From the NCBI GenBank assembly GCA_002733765.1, contig NVWU01000013.1, forward strand, positions 87,648 to 135,976: a stretch of DNA of 48,329 nt, written 5' to 3'. Below are positions 35,679 through 45,558 of the stretch, one piece after another. The DNA is from Colwellia sp. (GTDB lineage Bacteria > Pseudomonadota > Gammaproteobacteria > Enterobacterales > Alteromonadaceae). Each line of letters opens with the position of its first letter. Position 1 is the stretch's first letter. A model generated the notes under the pieces. That model ran no database searches. It worked only from the letters and a program-made list of their open reading frames with translations, and was not told the origin of the DNA. Both the position numbers and the translations under genes were made by a program.

Positions 35679-38623
35679 TGGTTACCTTTGTTAGTCAGTG
35701 CGAAAAAAACGCCTTAAAGAAAACTCGCCGAGTACTAGACGCCTTTGCTAACCGCATAGGTGATAACACGTGGCAAACACTGATCACCGAAGATGGCTTG
35801 ATTACGGTTAAAAAAATGCTACGCCAAACAGCGAGCAAAAGTACCGCAGTGAGCTGTCATTGGATCAGAACCCGCGCACGTAGCCAATTTTTATGGGTGG
35901 TGGGTTCAAAATCAAAATTTAATGAACAGGGTATTGTGCCTGTTAATACAACAGCAAAAGAGATTATTATGGATGTGAAGCAGTTAAAGCCAATAAAGGG
36001 GGAGATTTATGCAAATACCCATTTACAGAAGTTAGAAGAACACTTGTTCGCAGTCGGTTTTGTTGCGGAACAATTGTATTTGCACTTTTATCCAGAAAAG
36101 AAAAAGCAAGCGAATGCAGCATTTATCGCTGGTTGTATTCACGATATTGGAAAATTAGATCCATCCTTCCAAGGTTGGGTAATTAAACCAAAAAATAAAA
36201 CATACAAAGCAGAAGATGGTCAACATATTGATGACACCAAATTTAGTTTTGAAAAGCACCCTAGGCATAATGAAATTTCAGCTCTGATTTTTCAATGCTT
36301 ATCAAATAATGCTAAAGGAATAAGCTCAATCAAGCTGTCGATTAAGCACGCTATTTATTGGCATCATGCTAGGCCATTTAGAGTAAAAGAAAAAGATGGA
36401 TTTGATACCTACGGCAAAATTTTCAATAAATTAAAAGCGAATCTTGGGGATAAAGCTCAAGCTCTACTATCTAAGAAATCTATCAATATGTTAAATACTG
36501 TATGTGAAATAGATAAAAAGTATCGAGGAGAAGAAATTAGTCTTCTTACTAAATCATACTGTCAAGAGTTTGATAATGATGTATTAGTAAATTATGAATA
36601 TACGCCATTGCCTTTTTATAAAGAATATCCACTTTCAGAAAATCTCAATGATTATCAAAGCAAGATATTAACTAATGCACACAACAATGAAGTACGTGCG
36701 TGTTTGATCACCGCTGACCGTTGGGTTTCATCATTATCGGCTAATGACTTATCTTCATATATTAAAAACCATAAACTGAGCGAGTTTGTAGAAGCGCAAC
36801 TAGTCAATAATATTTTAATAGAAAGTAATCTAAAATCGCATATTCAGTCGTGTATAAGTTGGTTTCCTGATAGCTCCCGTAGTCAAAAACAGTCATTGGT
36901 TGCAGCTAAACTTGCAGAAGATAGTGAACATATAAAAGTACTTGCTGGTGCGGCAGGGTGTGGAAAAACGAAAATAGCCTTGGAATGGGCTGGGTTAAGA
37001 GATGCTCAACAAATTATTTGGGTGTGCCCTCGAGTACAAATATGCCAAGGTATGTTTACAGAATTAAAAGCATCAGATAACCCATATCTGCAAGATGCAA
37101 CGGTAGAAATTTTTACGGGTGAATTTAAGTTCACTAATAATTTTGAAACACCTACACCTGAAAATGAACAATTAACCGCGGATATCGTCATCACAACAAT
37201 TGACCAGTTACTTAGCGGAATAATTAGCCACACAAAAGCAGACCGGTTACTTAATTACCTTAGTGCACATATTATTTTTGATGAATTTCATGAATACATC
37301 AATATGCCAGCATTTAATTTATTATTTGCAGAGCTAGTTACCTCAAGAAACCAGTTAAATAACGGCAGTAATATACTCTTAGTATCAGCGACACCTAATT
37401 ATTTTTATTTAACAAACCTTCTTAACCTTGATGTTGATTATGATGTTGTTGAAATGCCATCTTTTAATAATAAAAAATATCAATTTGATTTTTCACAATA
37501 TGATGAAACTAAGGAAGATGAAAGTAATCCTCTGTACCAAACACAATCATTAACCACTTTTACTATCAGTAATACCGCTACAACAGCGCAAAAAAGTTTT
37601 ATCAATAACTTAACGGATGAGAATGCAATTCTATTGCACTCAAAATACAAAAAGAGCGATAAGCAGCAATTGTTTGATAGCGTATTTGAATCTTTTAAGC
37701 GTGATGGTAATGGTATGTTTGCGCAGCTTCGCAGTGGTCCGATTGTTCAAGCATCACTAAATATTAGTTGTGATTATATGATCTCAGAAATCACCACGGC
37801 TGAAAACTGCCTACAAAGAATGGGACGCTTAGATAGATTTGGCCAAAATGATGATGTTAATTGTTATACCATTGTCGTGCCAGAAAGCATTCATTCAAAT
37901 AAAGGAACCGGAGCAGTTGCAAGATTTCTTTCGACTTCTAATTCATTATTGTCAACGAAAGCATGGTATCAATTTCTAATTGAGTATACCGACAATGGTA
38001 ATAAAGTACTCACCATTGCTGAAATATATCAGCTATATAAAGATTTTTATCAATTGCCTTCTGCGGTAGATTTAATTGAACAAGATTCAATTAGCTCTAT
38101 GAAAAAAAGCGCAATGCTTATTACAGCTAAAGTAAGTGAGCCTCAGACGATGATCTTTCGTAAAAAGCAACAAACTCAACGAGCCAAAATTAGTAATAAT
38201 TCATTACGTGGTGACAGCCGGTTTGTACAAATGGCAGTCTGTAATCTAGATCATAAAAACTCACCCGTTGTTATGGAAAAGTACGCTTATACAGTTTCAG
38301 TTGATGAACTGGAGAGTGTTGATAATTTAACTGCCTCGTCAGAACTTATTCAAGGTTATGGCGATAGTACAAATAACTTACTGACTTATATGGTGAAGAA
38401 GCATCACAACATTATGGGAGGAACAAAGCCATACAAAGACTTTATTTTACTTAATGATGCAAAAGACCCTGAGTTCCCAGTTTATTTGAGTTATACCCCA
38501 AATGATTTACTCGCTGTTGGCGGTGAGTCGGCAAGGCATAACTCAGCAATTTATTATGGTGTATGTGAAAAACAAGCCATAGGCGCAATTTCAAATAAAA
38601 ATTTAACTTGTAAAAAGGATTGA
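35675..38623 (+). CDS. cas3: Cas2-Cas3 fusion nuclease-helicase (type I-F)
   Basis: A 982-residue fusion. The first 80 residues are a Cas2 domain ([20 protein letters not shown]). The HD nuclease has [18 protein letters not shown] (His156-Asp157) and a further metal site in IYWHHARPF. The helicase has Walker [16 protein letters not shown] near 425-440, motif II FDEFHEY (DEFH, a DExH variant), motif III LVSATP, and motif [15 protein letters not shown]. It recruits to the Cascade-bound target and degrades it, and Cas1-Cas2 fusion to Cas3 also serves acquisition. It is a little shorter than P. aeruginosa Cas2-3 (about 1,080). Confidence 0.95.
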   Translation: MMVTFVSQCEKNALKKTRRVLDAFANRIGDNTWQTLITEDGLITVKKMLRQTASKSTAVSCHWIRTRARSQFLWVVGSKSKFNEQGIVPVNTTAKEIIMDVKQLKPIKGEIYANTHLQKLEEHLFAVGFVAEQLYLHFYPEKKKQANAAFIAGCIHDIGKLDPSFQGWVIKPKNKTYKAEDGQHIDDTKFSFEKHPRHNEISALIFQCLSNNAKGISSIKLSIKHAIYWHHARPFRVKEKDGFDTYGKIFNKLKANLGDKAQALLSKKSINMLNTVCEIDKKYRGEEISLLTKSYCQEFDNDVLVNYEYTPLPFYKEYPLSENLNDYQSKILTNAHNNEVRACLITADRWVSSLSANDLSSYIKNHKLSEFVEAQLVNNILIESNLKSHIQSCISWFPDSSRSQKQSLVAAKLAEDSEHIKVLAGAAGCGKTKIALEWAGLRDAQQIIWVCPRVQICQGMFTELKASDNPYLQDATVEIFTGEFKFTNNFETPTPENEQLTADIVITTIDQLLSGIISHTKADRLLNYLSAHIIFDEFHEYINMPAFNLLFAELVTSRNQLNNGSNILLVSATPNYFYLTNLLNLDVDYDVVEMPSFNNKKYQFDFSQYDETKEDESNPLYQTQSLTTFTISNTATTAQKSFINNLTDENAILLHSKYKKSDKQQLFDSVFESFKRDGNGMFAQLRSGPIVQASLNISCDYMISEITTAENCLQRMGRLDRFGQNDDVNCYTIVVPESIHSNKGTGAVARFLSTSNSLLSTKAWYQFLIEYTDNGNKVLTIAEIYQLYKDFYQLPSAVDLIEQDSISSMKKSAMLITAKVSEPQTMIFRKKQQTQRAKISNNSLRGDSRFVQMAVCNLDHKNSPVVMEKYAYTVSVDELESVDNLTASSELIQGYGDSTNNLLTYMVKKHHNIMGGTKPYKDFILLNDAKDPEFPVYLSYTPNDLLAVGGESARHNSAIYYGVCEKQAIGAISNKNLTCKKD

Positions 38624-38625
38624 AC

Positions 38626-39585
38626 ATGAAAAAAGTAACAGGTATTAAAAGCGTTGATTTTAAAATTACAGCAGTAGGACACGGTGTTGTGAATTGGAAT
38701 GGTCCAACTTCCTTGAAGGTTCAAGATGATAGTAAACTAGGAAAGAATAACCATACAATGCCGAAGTTAAGAGGGTATACAAATCTTACAGGTGAGGTAA
38801 GTGAAAAAGGCTATAAATATGTAAAAGAGCCTACCGATATAGATTTCAAAAAAACGCCTTTATACATCAGTCAAAACTGTATTCGTCATCATTTATTTAG
38901 AGAACAAGCGTTTGATGTTCATTACGCAAATAAAAGTAAAGTAGAAAATTTAACACAAATGTTAGCCTCTATTACAGGCCTTGTACGTGGTTATGTTGTG
39001 CCTTCAAGTCAAAATAAACGCACAAGTCCATTGTTGTTAGAAGATTTTGTTGATCAATTAGGCAACGGTAATTTTGAACAATTTGGTCAAGCCGGTGAAA
39101 GAGATAACTCTTCTTTTTTTTCAAAAACAACATTTGGTGACACTGAATATATTGCTTATGGCTCAATCAGTATTGAGCAATTGCAATTCATTTCATTAGA
39201 TAAAAAATTCGATCGTGAAGCGATGGGAATTAAAGTAGGTCAAGGGGAAGAAGTTGCACAAGCAGTACAAGACTTCATTCAATCACTTAATCCTAGTTTG
39301 AATCCTACAGCGACATTCCATGAAAACTATGTTCGCAGTGGGACAATCTTCGAAGAAGGTGAGATTGGTATTTTATTAGATCAAGACGCAATAAAAGCGC
39401 TTATTGATTACACAATAGAACTCATTAGTGAATTGACTATTCGTCAAGCCAAATCATATATGTATGTAGATGACGTAGTTGTTGATTATAACGACAGTAA
39501 TAAAATGATGCGTATAAAGCGTGATAAAAATAGCATATCACCCGAGCCTGAAAAAGAGTATGCAACCTACTTTTACCAAAAATAA
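38626..39585 (+). CDS. cas7fv: Cas7fv-type backbone protein (type I-F2)
   Basis: A 319-residue RAMP protein that polymerises along the crRNA. The frame opens at a TTG at 38620, but ATG 38626 is preceded by AAAAAGGATTGAAC and is the likely start. The protein begins [20 protein letters not shown] and includes [14 protein letters not shown] and [22 protein letters not shown]. The position between cas2-3 and the second RAMP gene matches the variant I-F2 operon of Shewanella putrefaciens CN-32. The assignment to Cas7 rather than Cas5 is by gene order and size. Start of the gene is two bases after the cas2-3 stop. Confidence 0.85.
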   Translation: MKKVTGIKSVDFKITAVGHGVVNWNGPTSLKVQDDSKLGKNNHTMPKLRGYTNLTGEVSEKGYKYVKEPTDIDFKKTPLYISQNCIRHHLFREQAFDVHYANKSKVENLTQMLASITGLVRGYVVPSSQNKRTSPLLLEDFVDQLGNGNFEQFGQAGERDNSSFFSKTTFGDTEYIAYGSISIEQLQFISLDKKFDREAMGIKVGQGEEVAQAVQDFIQSLNPSLNPTATFHENYVRSGTIFEEGEIGILLDQDAIKALIDYTIELISELTIRQAKSYMYVDDVVVDYNDSNKMMRIKRDKNSISPEPEKEYATYFYQK

Positions 39586-39599
39586 AGAAGGTTAAAATA

Positions 39600-40604
39600 A
39601 TGAAAATTGAAATTAAATATGAGTCGAGTTGGCGAAACTCATTTCTTGATGGCTCTAACGATGAACCTTTACCTAAAACTGGACGAAAGTTTATTGGCTC
39701 AATGACAAGTCTTAAAAAAGAGGGGAATTATATTCCCCGCAGCATTAGTCATAATACGGTGATGGGGTTGCTAAATCGTTTGATCGGCGATCAACGAAAG
39801 CTATATCAATCAAGACAAAGTGACATTTATTATTTTAAAGAGTTGGAGTCATTGGTTACATTTGAAGATAAGCCAATTTATGTGAACCAAGAAATGACTT
39901 ATGTGCGAAATATATCAGGTAGTGAAGATCAGAACTCTTATACAGGCATGATTCAAGTGGATGACCCTATATTTACATCAGATTATTCAAAGCAGTTGTG
40001 GGGGGTGTTACAACTGGATTTAAACGAACTGTGCGAGTTTATATTAGAGAATAAAAAGGTATTTAAAACGATTGCACATAATCCGCTAGTAATTATTGCA
40101 CGGCTTGATGAATTATTTAAGCTCAAATCTATTCCCAATGAAGCTAACATAAATGAAGCTTTTAATTATTTAAGAAGTAATTTTGAAAAATTTAATGGCT
40201 TAAACCGAAAAGAAGAAGTGCTGCCTATTAGTTTATATTGCTCTGCTTTATATTTACAACTTGAACGATTGAGTGATGACTTTGTTGTTTCATCAGCAAA
40301 AACTAAAGCTGGAGGGCTAAGCGGCATCTCTAATAATGGTTTTACAAAAAAGGACTTTATGAGTCGCTACACCTCAGGTGACAAAAAGAAAATATGGGGT
40401 AACCCCTATATTCGTAAAGAAAAGATTAAAGGCATTGGAGAGGTAACCTCTTTAATGTCAAAAGCAGGCGGCACGTTGAATATAAATATTAATGTTGATC
40501 GTTCTACCGCCAAAAGTCTTTTAGAGGTAATTGAAAATGCGGGTGTTTCTAGTTTTTATTTAGGTAAAAAAGGTTTGGCTTACGTTTCTAATATCAGAAT
40601 TTAG
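39600..40604 (+). CDS. cas5fv: Cas5fv-type protein (type I-F2)
   Basis: A 334-residue RAMP protein that caps the 5' handle of the crRNA and, in I-F2, takes over target-recognition roles of the missing Csy1 large subunit. It starts MKIEIKYESSWRNSFLDGSN and contains RKFIGSMTSLKKEGNYIPRS and NTVMGLLNRLIGDQRKLYQ. It is larger than ordinary Cas5 proteins, in line with the extra domain described for Cas5fv. Gene order and the AAGAAGGTTAAAATA ribosome site support the start. Assignment by order and resemblance, not a search. Confidence 0.82.
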   Translation: MKIEIKYESSWRNSFLDGSNDEPLPKTGRKFIGSMTSLKKEGNYIPRSISHNTVMGLLNRLIGDQRKLYQSRQSDIYYFKELESLVTFEDKPIYVNQEMTYVRNISGSEDQNSYTGMIQVDDPIFTSDYSKQLWGVLQLDLNELCEFILENKKVFKTIAHNPLVIIARLDELFKLKSIPNEANINEAFNYLRSNFEKFNGLNRKEEVLPISLYCSALYLQLERLSDDFVVSSAKTKAGGLSGISNNGFTKKDFMSRYTSGDKKKIWGNPYIRKEKIKGIGEVTSLMSKAGGTLNININVDRSTAKSLLEVIENAGVSSFYLGKKGLAYVSNIRI

Positions 40605-40612
40605 GAGTAAAA

Positions 40613-41251
40613 ATGAAATATTATCTCGATATTACCTTATTGCCAGAGGCTGACATTACCCTAGGGTTTATCTGGCAAAAAGTTTACCAGCAAGTACACA
40701 TAGCGTTAGTTGATAATAAAGTAGGAGAGAATGAATCAGCTATTGCTGTTGCTTTTCCCCTTTATGGTGAACATGCATTCCCCTTAGGCAACAAATTAAG
40801 GTTATTGGCTGCTGACGAATCACAACTAATAGCGTTAAATATTAATAGCTGGTTAAATCGTCTTGAGGATTATGTACACATTAAGTCGATTAAACCAGTA
40901 CCTGAGGATGTGACTCAAGTATGTTTTGTTAGGCAGCATGTTAAAGGTGAAGAAAGAATAGAAAAAGATATGCTGAGTAAGGCGAAACGTTGGTCTGAAA
41001 AATCAGGACAATCGTTGGATATTTGTTTGTTGGAACTTGAAAAAAGTAAACCCAAAGCGGATGTTTCTTTACCTTTTATCTGGTTAGAAAGCCAAGAAAC
41101 CAAACAACGGAATGAAGGCGGCGCTAGTAAATTTCCGTTATTTATCAATAAGATAAGCATTAACAAACAACAGTCAGGCGTATTTAATTGTTATGGTTTA
41201 AGTGCAAACCATAACAATAAAGGCAAGCTGGTAAGTATTCCCCAGTTTTAA
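40613..41251 (+). CDS. cas6f: CRISPR pre-crRNA endonuclease Cas6f (Csy4)
   Basis: A 212-residue endonuclease that cleaves the repeat hairpin and stays bound to it. The catalytic histidine is at the same position as in P. aeruginosa Csy4, His29 (VYQQVHIAL). The C-terminal landmarks SLPFIWLESQETKQ and FNCYGLS correspond to the DLPFVTLRSQSTGQ and FTCYGLS stretches of Csy4. GGAGTAAAA precedes the ATG, eight bases after cas5fv. Its expected substrate, a CTGCC/GGCAG hairpin repeat, lies directly downstream. Confidence 0.96.
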   Translation: MKYYLDITLLPEADITLGFIWQKVYQQVHIALVDNKVGENESAIAVAFPLYGEHAFPLGNKLRLLAADESQLIALNINSWLNRLEDYVHIKSIKPVPEDVTQVCFVRQHVKGEERIEKDMLSKAKRWSEKSGQSLDICLLELEKSKPKADVSLPFIWLESQETKQRNEGGASKFPLFINKISINKQQSGVFNCYGLSANHNNKGKLVSIPQF

Positions 41252-41312
41252 CCTTTATTTTTGTTCTTTAAAAATTCGAAAGTAAAACAATAAGTTATAA
41301 ATAGCGATAAAA

Positions 41313-41342
41313 ATTAGGGTAAAAAGCATATTTTACCCTAAT
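41313..41342. terminator. Perfect hairpin between cas6f and the CRISPR array
   Basis: ATTAGGGTAAAA (41313-41324) pairs exactly with TTTTACCCTAAT (41331-41342), loop AGCATA. It may end the cas transcript or belong to the leader. About 37 AT-rich bases follow before the first repeat and would be the promoter-proximal leader. Confidence 0.6.
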
Positions 41343-41379
41343 CGCTTGTTGTAACTTATTTTTATGCTGATATTCTATT

Positions 41380-42069
41380 GTTCACTGCCACGCAGGCAGC
41401 TTAGAAAGATAATCATATGCTTTAGTAAATGCTTAGCAAGTTCACTGCCACGCAGGCAGCTTAGAAAATGTTCCGAGCTTCTTCGACATCCTCACCGTCT
41501 GTTCACTGCCACGCAGGCAGCTTAGAAAGTTATTTCATAGTTGCTGCATAGGGTCAGGTAGTTCACTGCCACGCAGGCAGCTTAGAAATGTAGATGGTGA
41601 CGGTGCACAAGTAGTGTTAGGTTCACTGCCACGCAGGCAGCTTAGAAAATTCTGCAAGTGTTTCAGCGCTCGGTGTATCTGTTCACTGCCACGCAGGCAG
41701 CTTAGAAATTACTGACGAGATAGAAGAAAGTTATAAAAAAGTTCACTGCCACGCAGGCAGCTTAGAAACAAGTAGCTTTTAACTCACGAACCATATCGAT
41801 GTTCACTGCCACGCAGGCAGCTTAGAAATTTAATTTGGTCAACTTCCATGGTTGTGATCAGTTCACTGCCACGCAGGCAGCTTAGAAATATTGCCATCCA
41901 CTTAACGCCTGTGCCCGTAAGTTCACTGCCACGCAGGCAGCTTAGAAAACAGCAGCAACAATATCCGCAACAACGTTAAAGTTCACTGCCACGCAGGCAG
42001 CTTAGAAAGTTTCCCAGCATGCTACACATATTCTTTATTTTGTTCATTGCTGTGCTTATTCAATGACGG
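41380..42069 (+). CRISPR. Type I-F CRISPR array: 11 perfect repeats plus a degenerate end repeat, 11 spacers
   Basis: Repeats are 28 bases, start GTTCACTGCC and end GGCAGCTTAGAAA with loop ACGCA, so the CTGCC/GGCAG hairpin is followed by the usual TTAGAAA tail. Perfect copies begin at 41380, 41440, 41501, 41561, 41621, 41681, 41741, 41801, 41861, 41921 and 41981. A degenerate copy at 42042-42069 begins GTTCATTGC and then diverges, marking the distal end. Nine of the spacers are 32 bases; the second (41468-41500) and the last (42009-42041) are 33. The leader lies on the cas6f side, so transcription is away from the cas genes. No spacer matches other sequence I noticed in the window. Confidence 0.98.
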
Positions 42070-42238
42070 TAAAGCCAGCGTGTGGTATATCAAAATAAAA
42101 TTAATCTTGAGCGATTAGTCGCCTTATTAACCCCATAACTAAAATACTCTTCTTCACCGATATGCTTATATTTTATCCTGTATTGCGATGAGTAAATAAT
42201 TTTTAAATTCAGTTTATTTGCAGTTTTCTTTTTATAGT

Positions 42239-42253
42239 GATACATTTTGTATC
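42239..42253. promoter_or_regulatory. Palindrome upstream of the TRAP operon
   Basis: GATACATTTTGTATC is symmetrical (6+3+6) and lies 72 bases before the TRAP binding-protein gene. TGATACATTTT also occurs at 32030-32040 before paaK. It may be the operator of an unidentified regulator of the transporter operon. Confidence 0.45.
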
Positions 42254-42324
42254 GTTATAGTGTAAATAGTAAAATAATAATCAAAGGTTAATAGCCTAAA
42301 TAACAGATAAAAAGGAATGGGGTT

Positions 42325-43404
42325 ATGAATAAAAGATCTAAATCATTTACAAAGGTATTGGCTACTTCGGTCGCTGCATCTATATTGCTATCTGCCGCGG
42401 TAAATTCAGCAATGGCAGCAGATGAAAAGAAAGTTCGCTGGAAAGTACAGGCTGTTTTTGGTACACATTTACCTGCACTAGGGGACCCAATAAAACAGGT
42501 TTCTGAACAAATAAAATTAGCGAGTGGTGGCGAAATTCAATTTAAAGTGTATGAACCAGGTAAAATTGTTCCTCCTTTTGGTATTACAGAAGCCGTTAAA
42601 AATAAACAACTCAATGCTGGCTACACTTGGTTAGGTTATGACCAAGGTAAAATTCCTGCGGCTGCATTATTTGCTGCTGTACCATTTGGCTTGGAACCAT
42701 GGGAATATGCTACTTGGTGGTATGAAGGTGAAGGAAAACAATTAGCAGAAGAGTTATACGGTAAGCACGGTGTACATCCAGTTCTTTGTAGTGTTATTGG
42801 TCCAGAAACTGCTGGTTGGTTCACTAAAGAAATAAAAAGCATGGAAGACTTTAAAGGTTTAAAAATCCGCTTTGCTGGTCTAGGTGGTAAAGTTCTGCAA
42901 AAAGCAGGCGCATCGGTGACGGTTATTCCTGGTGGCGAGATTTTCCCTGCACTTGAAAAAGGCGCTATTGATGCTTCTGAATTCTCTATGCCTGCCGTTG
43001 ATCAATTGATGGGCTTTGATAAAGTTGCCAAAAACAACTACTTTCCGGGTTGGCATCAAACTTTCACCGCTTCTCATTTAGTTATTAATAAAAACACATG
43101 GGATGATTTAAGTGAATCCAAAAAAGCGATTATTGATATGGCTTGTACCGCAGGTGCTTTCCGTGCATTAACTCGTGGAGAATCTCTACAAGGTAAAGTT
43201 ATCGCAGGCTTTCCAGCTAAAGGTGTGACTGCACGTAGCCTTCCAACACCAATGCTTAAAGAGCTAAAAGTACTTACTGATGAATTAATGGCAGAGATTT
43301 CGGCGAAAGATGCTGACTTCAAAAAAATCTATGAATCTCAACAAGCTTTCTCTAAAGAGTATAAAATTTGGAAACAGTTAGGTTATTTACCACGTGATTT
43401 TTAA
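42325..43404 (+). CDS. TRAP transporter substrate-binding protein (DctP type)
   Basis: A 359-residue periplasmic solute receptor. The signal peptide MNKRSKSFTKVLATSVAASI continues to AMAADEKK, with cleavage expected after AMA (about residue 31). The DctP family features include FGTHLPALGDPIKQVSEQI near the N-terminus and MEDFKGLKIRFAGLGGKVL, in which the Arg binds the carboxylate of the ligand. AAAGGAATGGGGTT precedes the ATG. It is the first gene of a TRAP operon and is separated from the permease genes by 111 bases containing a small hairpin, so it can be made in excess. Confidence 0.93.
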   Translation: MNKRSKSFTKVLATSVAASILLSAAVNSAMAADEKKVRWKVQAVFGTHLPALGDPIKQVSEQIKLASGGEIQFKVYEPGKIVPPFGITEAVKNKQLNAGYTWLGYDQGKIPAAALFAAVPFGLEPWEYATWWYEGEGKQLAEELYGKHGVHPVLCSVIGPETAGWFTKEIKSMEDFKGLKIRFAGLGGKVLQKAGASVTVIPGGEIFPALEKGAIDASEFSMPAVDQLMGFDKVAKNNYFPGWHQTFTASHLVINKNTWDDLSESKKAIIDMACTAGAFRALTRGESLQGKVIAGFPAKGVTARSLPTPMLKELKVLTDELMAEISAKDADFKKIYESQQAFSKEYKIWKQLGYLPRDF

Positions 43405-43437
43405 ATAAATGCTATTGAATGATTATATTTAATTGCT

Positions 43438-43466
43438 AGCTGGCTTGTTCGCAGGCCAGTTTTCTT
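43438..43466 (+). terminator. Small attenuator-like hairpin between receptor and permease genes
   Basis: AGCTGGC (43438-43444) pairs with GCCAGTT (43455-43461, one wobble), followed by TTCTT. A partial terminator here would allow more receptor than permease to be made, as often seen in binding-protein operons. Confidence 0.55.
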
Positions 43467-43515
43467 ACTTTGAAAATTTATAAGTAAGATTGTTTTTTAG
43501 TATCCGGAGTAAAAG

Positions 43516-44121
43516 ATGCAACCTGAAATAGATATTACAACGAGTGCTCATCTAGAGATTGACAAAATAAACCATCACACCAAACTTCCTGAAACAGCTA
43601 TATCTAAACAATTTGAGCGGGTGATTTTAGTTATTGGTAACCTTTTTTCTTGGATCTGGGTTTTATTGATGGCAGTGATCATTATTAACGTAGTGATGCG
43701 TTATGTTTTGGGTTATGGACGAATAGAATTTGAAGAGCTGCAATGGCATCTTTACGCCGCAGGCTGGTTAATTGGCCTTTCTTATTGTTATGTTGCTGAT
43801 GACCATGTTCGTGTTGATTTGATTCATGACCGTTTAACATTAAAAAAACAAGCCTGGATTGAGTTTCTAGGTATTATATTTTTATTGGCACCGTTTATTG
43901 TGCTTGTTCTGTGGTATTCAGTTCCTTTTATTCTTTACTCTTGGGATTTAGGAGAAGTTTCAGGCGCGCCAGGAGGTCTTCCTTATCGATGGATTATGAA
44001 AGGCGTTCTGTTTGTCGGCTTCGCGTTACTGTTAGTCGCCACTATATCTCGATTTTCTCGCGTATATTCCCTGTTATTTTCATCAAAAAAAGGAACTGCT
44101 GTTAAGCAGTCCAAGGGTTAG
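43516..44121 (+). CDS. TRAP transporter small permease subunit (DctQ type)
   Basis: A 201-residue four-helix membrane protein (helices near 48-66, 87-105, 118-140 and 158-178). RYVLGYGRIEFEELQWHLYA is the typical DctQ motif after the first helix, and YCYVADDHVRVDLIHDRL follows the second. It forms the membrane complex with the DctM subunit encoded nine bases downstream. ATCCGGAGTAAAAG precedes the ATG. Confidence 0.92.
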   Translation: MQPEIDITTSAHLEIDKINHHTKLPETAISKQFERVILVIGNLFSWIWVLLMAVIIINVVMRYVLGYGRIEFEELQWHLYAAGWLIGLSYCYVADDHVRVDLIHDRLTLKKQAWIEFLGIIFLLAPFIVLVLWYSVPFILYSWDLGEVSGAPGGLPYRWIMKGVLFVGFALLLVATISRFSRVYSLLFSSKKGTAVKQSKG

Positions 44122-44129
44122 GTTTATTT

Positions 44130-45485
44130 ATGGAAATCAATGAAATACTTGCTACGTGCATGTTTTTTAGTTTTATTTTATTACTGTTTACCGGTTTTCC
44201 TGTCGCTTGGGTATTGGGCGGTATATCAATAGTTTTTGCTGCAATATCGATTTTTATCGATGCACAATTTGATACTTTTATTGGCATTGATTGGAATTAC
44301 GTCTCTATCATTATCCCGCGTATGTGGGCTGTGATGACCAACTGGGTACTTGTAGCACTCCCTATGTTTGTTTTTATGGGATTAATGCTTGATCGCTCTG
44401 GTGTTGCTGAAGATCTAATGAAAAATTTGGCACGATTGTTTGGTCGTGTACATGGTGGTTTAGCGGTAACGGTTACCTTTGTTGGTTTACTATTAGCGGC
44501 ATCTACAGGAATTATTGGCGCCTCTGTTGTTTTACTTTCGGTGCTAGGCATCCCTTTGATGCTACGTGAGGGCTATAGTAAAGAATTAGCTTGTGGCACG
44601 GTTTGTTCCACCGGTACTTTAGGTATTCTTATACCCCCGAGTATTATGTTAGTAATGATGGGTGATCGTATTGGTATTTCTGTCGGTGATTTGTTTTTGG
44701 GCGCTTTACTTCCTGGCTTATTACTAGCAGGTCTTTATGTTGCTTATATTTTAACACAGGGTTTTTTACGTCCTCATACTGCACCTGTGCCAGCAGATGC
44801 AGAAAAAGTTACTTTAAAAATACTACTGAATGTATTTGTCGCGGTATTACCAACAGCAGGTCTTATTTTATCTGTTTTAGGTTCAATATTTTTCGGTATT
44901 GCAACCCCAACTGAAGCCTCAGGTGTTGGCGCACTTGGTGCTACTCTTCTTGCTCTATCTAAAGGAAGGTTGAATGTTGATGTTCTTAGGGAAGTGGGAC
45001 GAGAAACGAGTAAAACAACGGCCTTCATTTTTGCACTTTTACTTGGTGCTACTGCTTTCTCTTTAATTTTACGGGGATTAGGTGGAGACGAAATGATTGA
45101 AGGGGCTTTACTGTCTTTACCTTTTGGTCCAACAGGTATTGTTATTTGTATTTTAGTGGTAACTTTTTTACTTGGCTTTTTTCTTGATTGGATAGAACTT
45201 ACGCTTATTATTTTACCATTGGTTGCTCCTGTTGTGGCAAGCCTAGGCTTTGATTTAGTTTGGTTTACTGTGTTGTTTGCGGTTTGTTTACAAACGTCTT
45301 TTCTCACGCCTCCCGTGGGGTTTGCTTTATTTTATCTCAAAGGTGTTGCACCCAAAGGAATTAATCTAGGACATATATATAGAGGGGTTATACCTTTTAT
45401 TATCATTCAACTGGTAGGTTTATCAATCGTATTTTATTTTGAATCGATAGTGACTTGGTTGCCATCAGCAGCTTATACGCCTTAA
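44130..45485 (+). CDS. TRAP transporter large permease subunit (DctM type)
   Basis: A 451-residue permease with about twelve membrane helices, the sodium-coupled transport channel of the TRAP system. Family motifs: VALPMFVFMGLMLDRSGVAEDL, LLLAASTGIIGASVVLLSVLG, GTLGILIPPSIMLVMMGDR, and LQTSFLTPPVGFALFYLKG. Length is normal. It follows the small permease gene by nine bases, so the two are coupled. The downstream dehydrogenase genes suggest that the imported substrate is an alcohol or hydroxy acid. Confidence 0.94.
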   Translation: MEINEILATCMFFSFILLLFTGFPVAWVLGGISIVFAAISIFIDAQFDTFIGIDWNYVSIIIPRMWAVMTNWVLVALPMFVFMGLMLDRSGVAEDLMKNLARLFGRVHGGLAVTVTFVGLLLAASTGIIGASVVLLSVLGIPLMLREGYSKELACGTVCSTGTLGILIPPSIMLVMMGDRIGISVGDLFLGALLPGLLLAGLYVAYILTQGFLRPHTAPVPADAEKVTLKILLNVFVAVLPTAGLILSVLGSIFFGIATPTEASGVGALGATLLALSKGRLNVDVLREVGRETSKTTAFIFALLLGATAFSLILRGLGGDEMIEGALLSLPFGPTGIVICILVVTFLLGFFLDWIELTLIILPLVAPVVASLGFDLVWFTVLFAVCLQTSFLTPPVGFALFYLKGVAPKGINLGHIYRGVIPFIIIQLVGLSIVFYFESIVTWLPSAAYTP

Positions 45486-45558
45486 GTTAATTAACCTTTA
45501 AATAACCGTGATTCAGTTGTTGGATCACTCTCATAAATTACACAAAGTAGGAGTTGAT

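Noticed and set aside
44774..45307. 177-codon minus-strand ORF opposite the DctM gene
   Set aside because: Opposite a clear membrane permease; the lysine/serine/threonine/proline-rich translation is the usual antisense image of hydrophobic helices.
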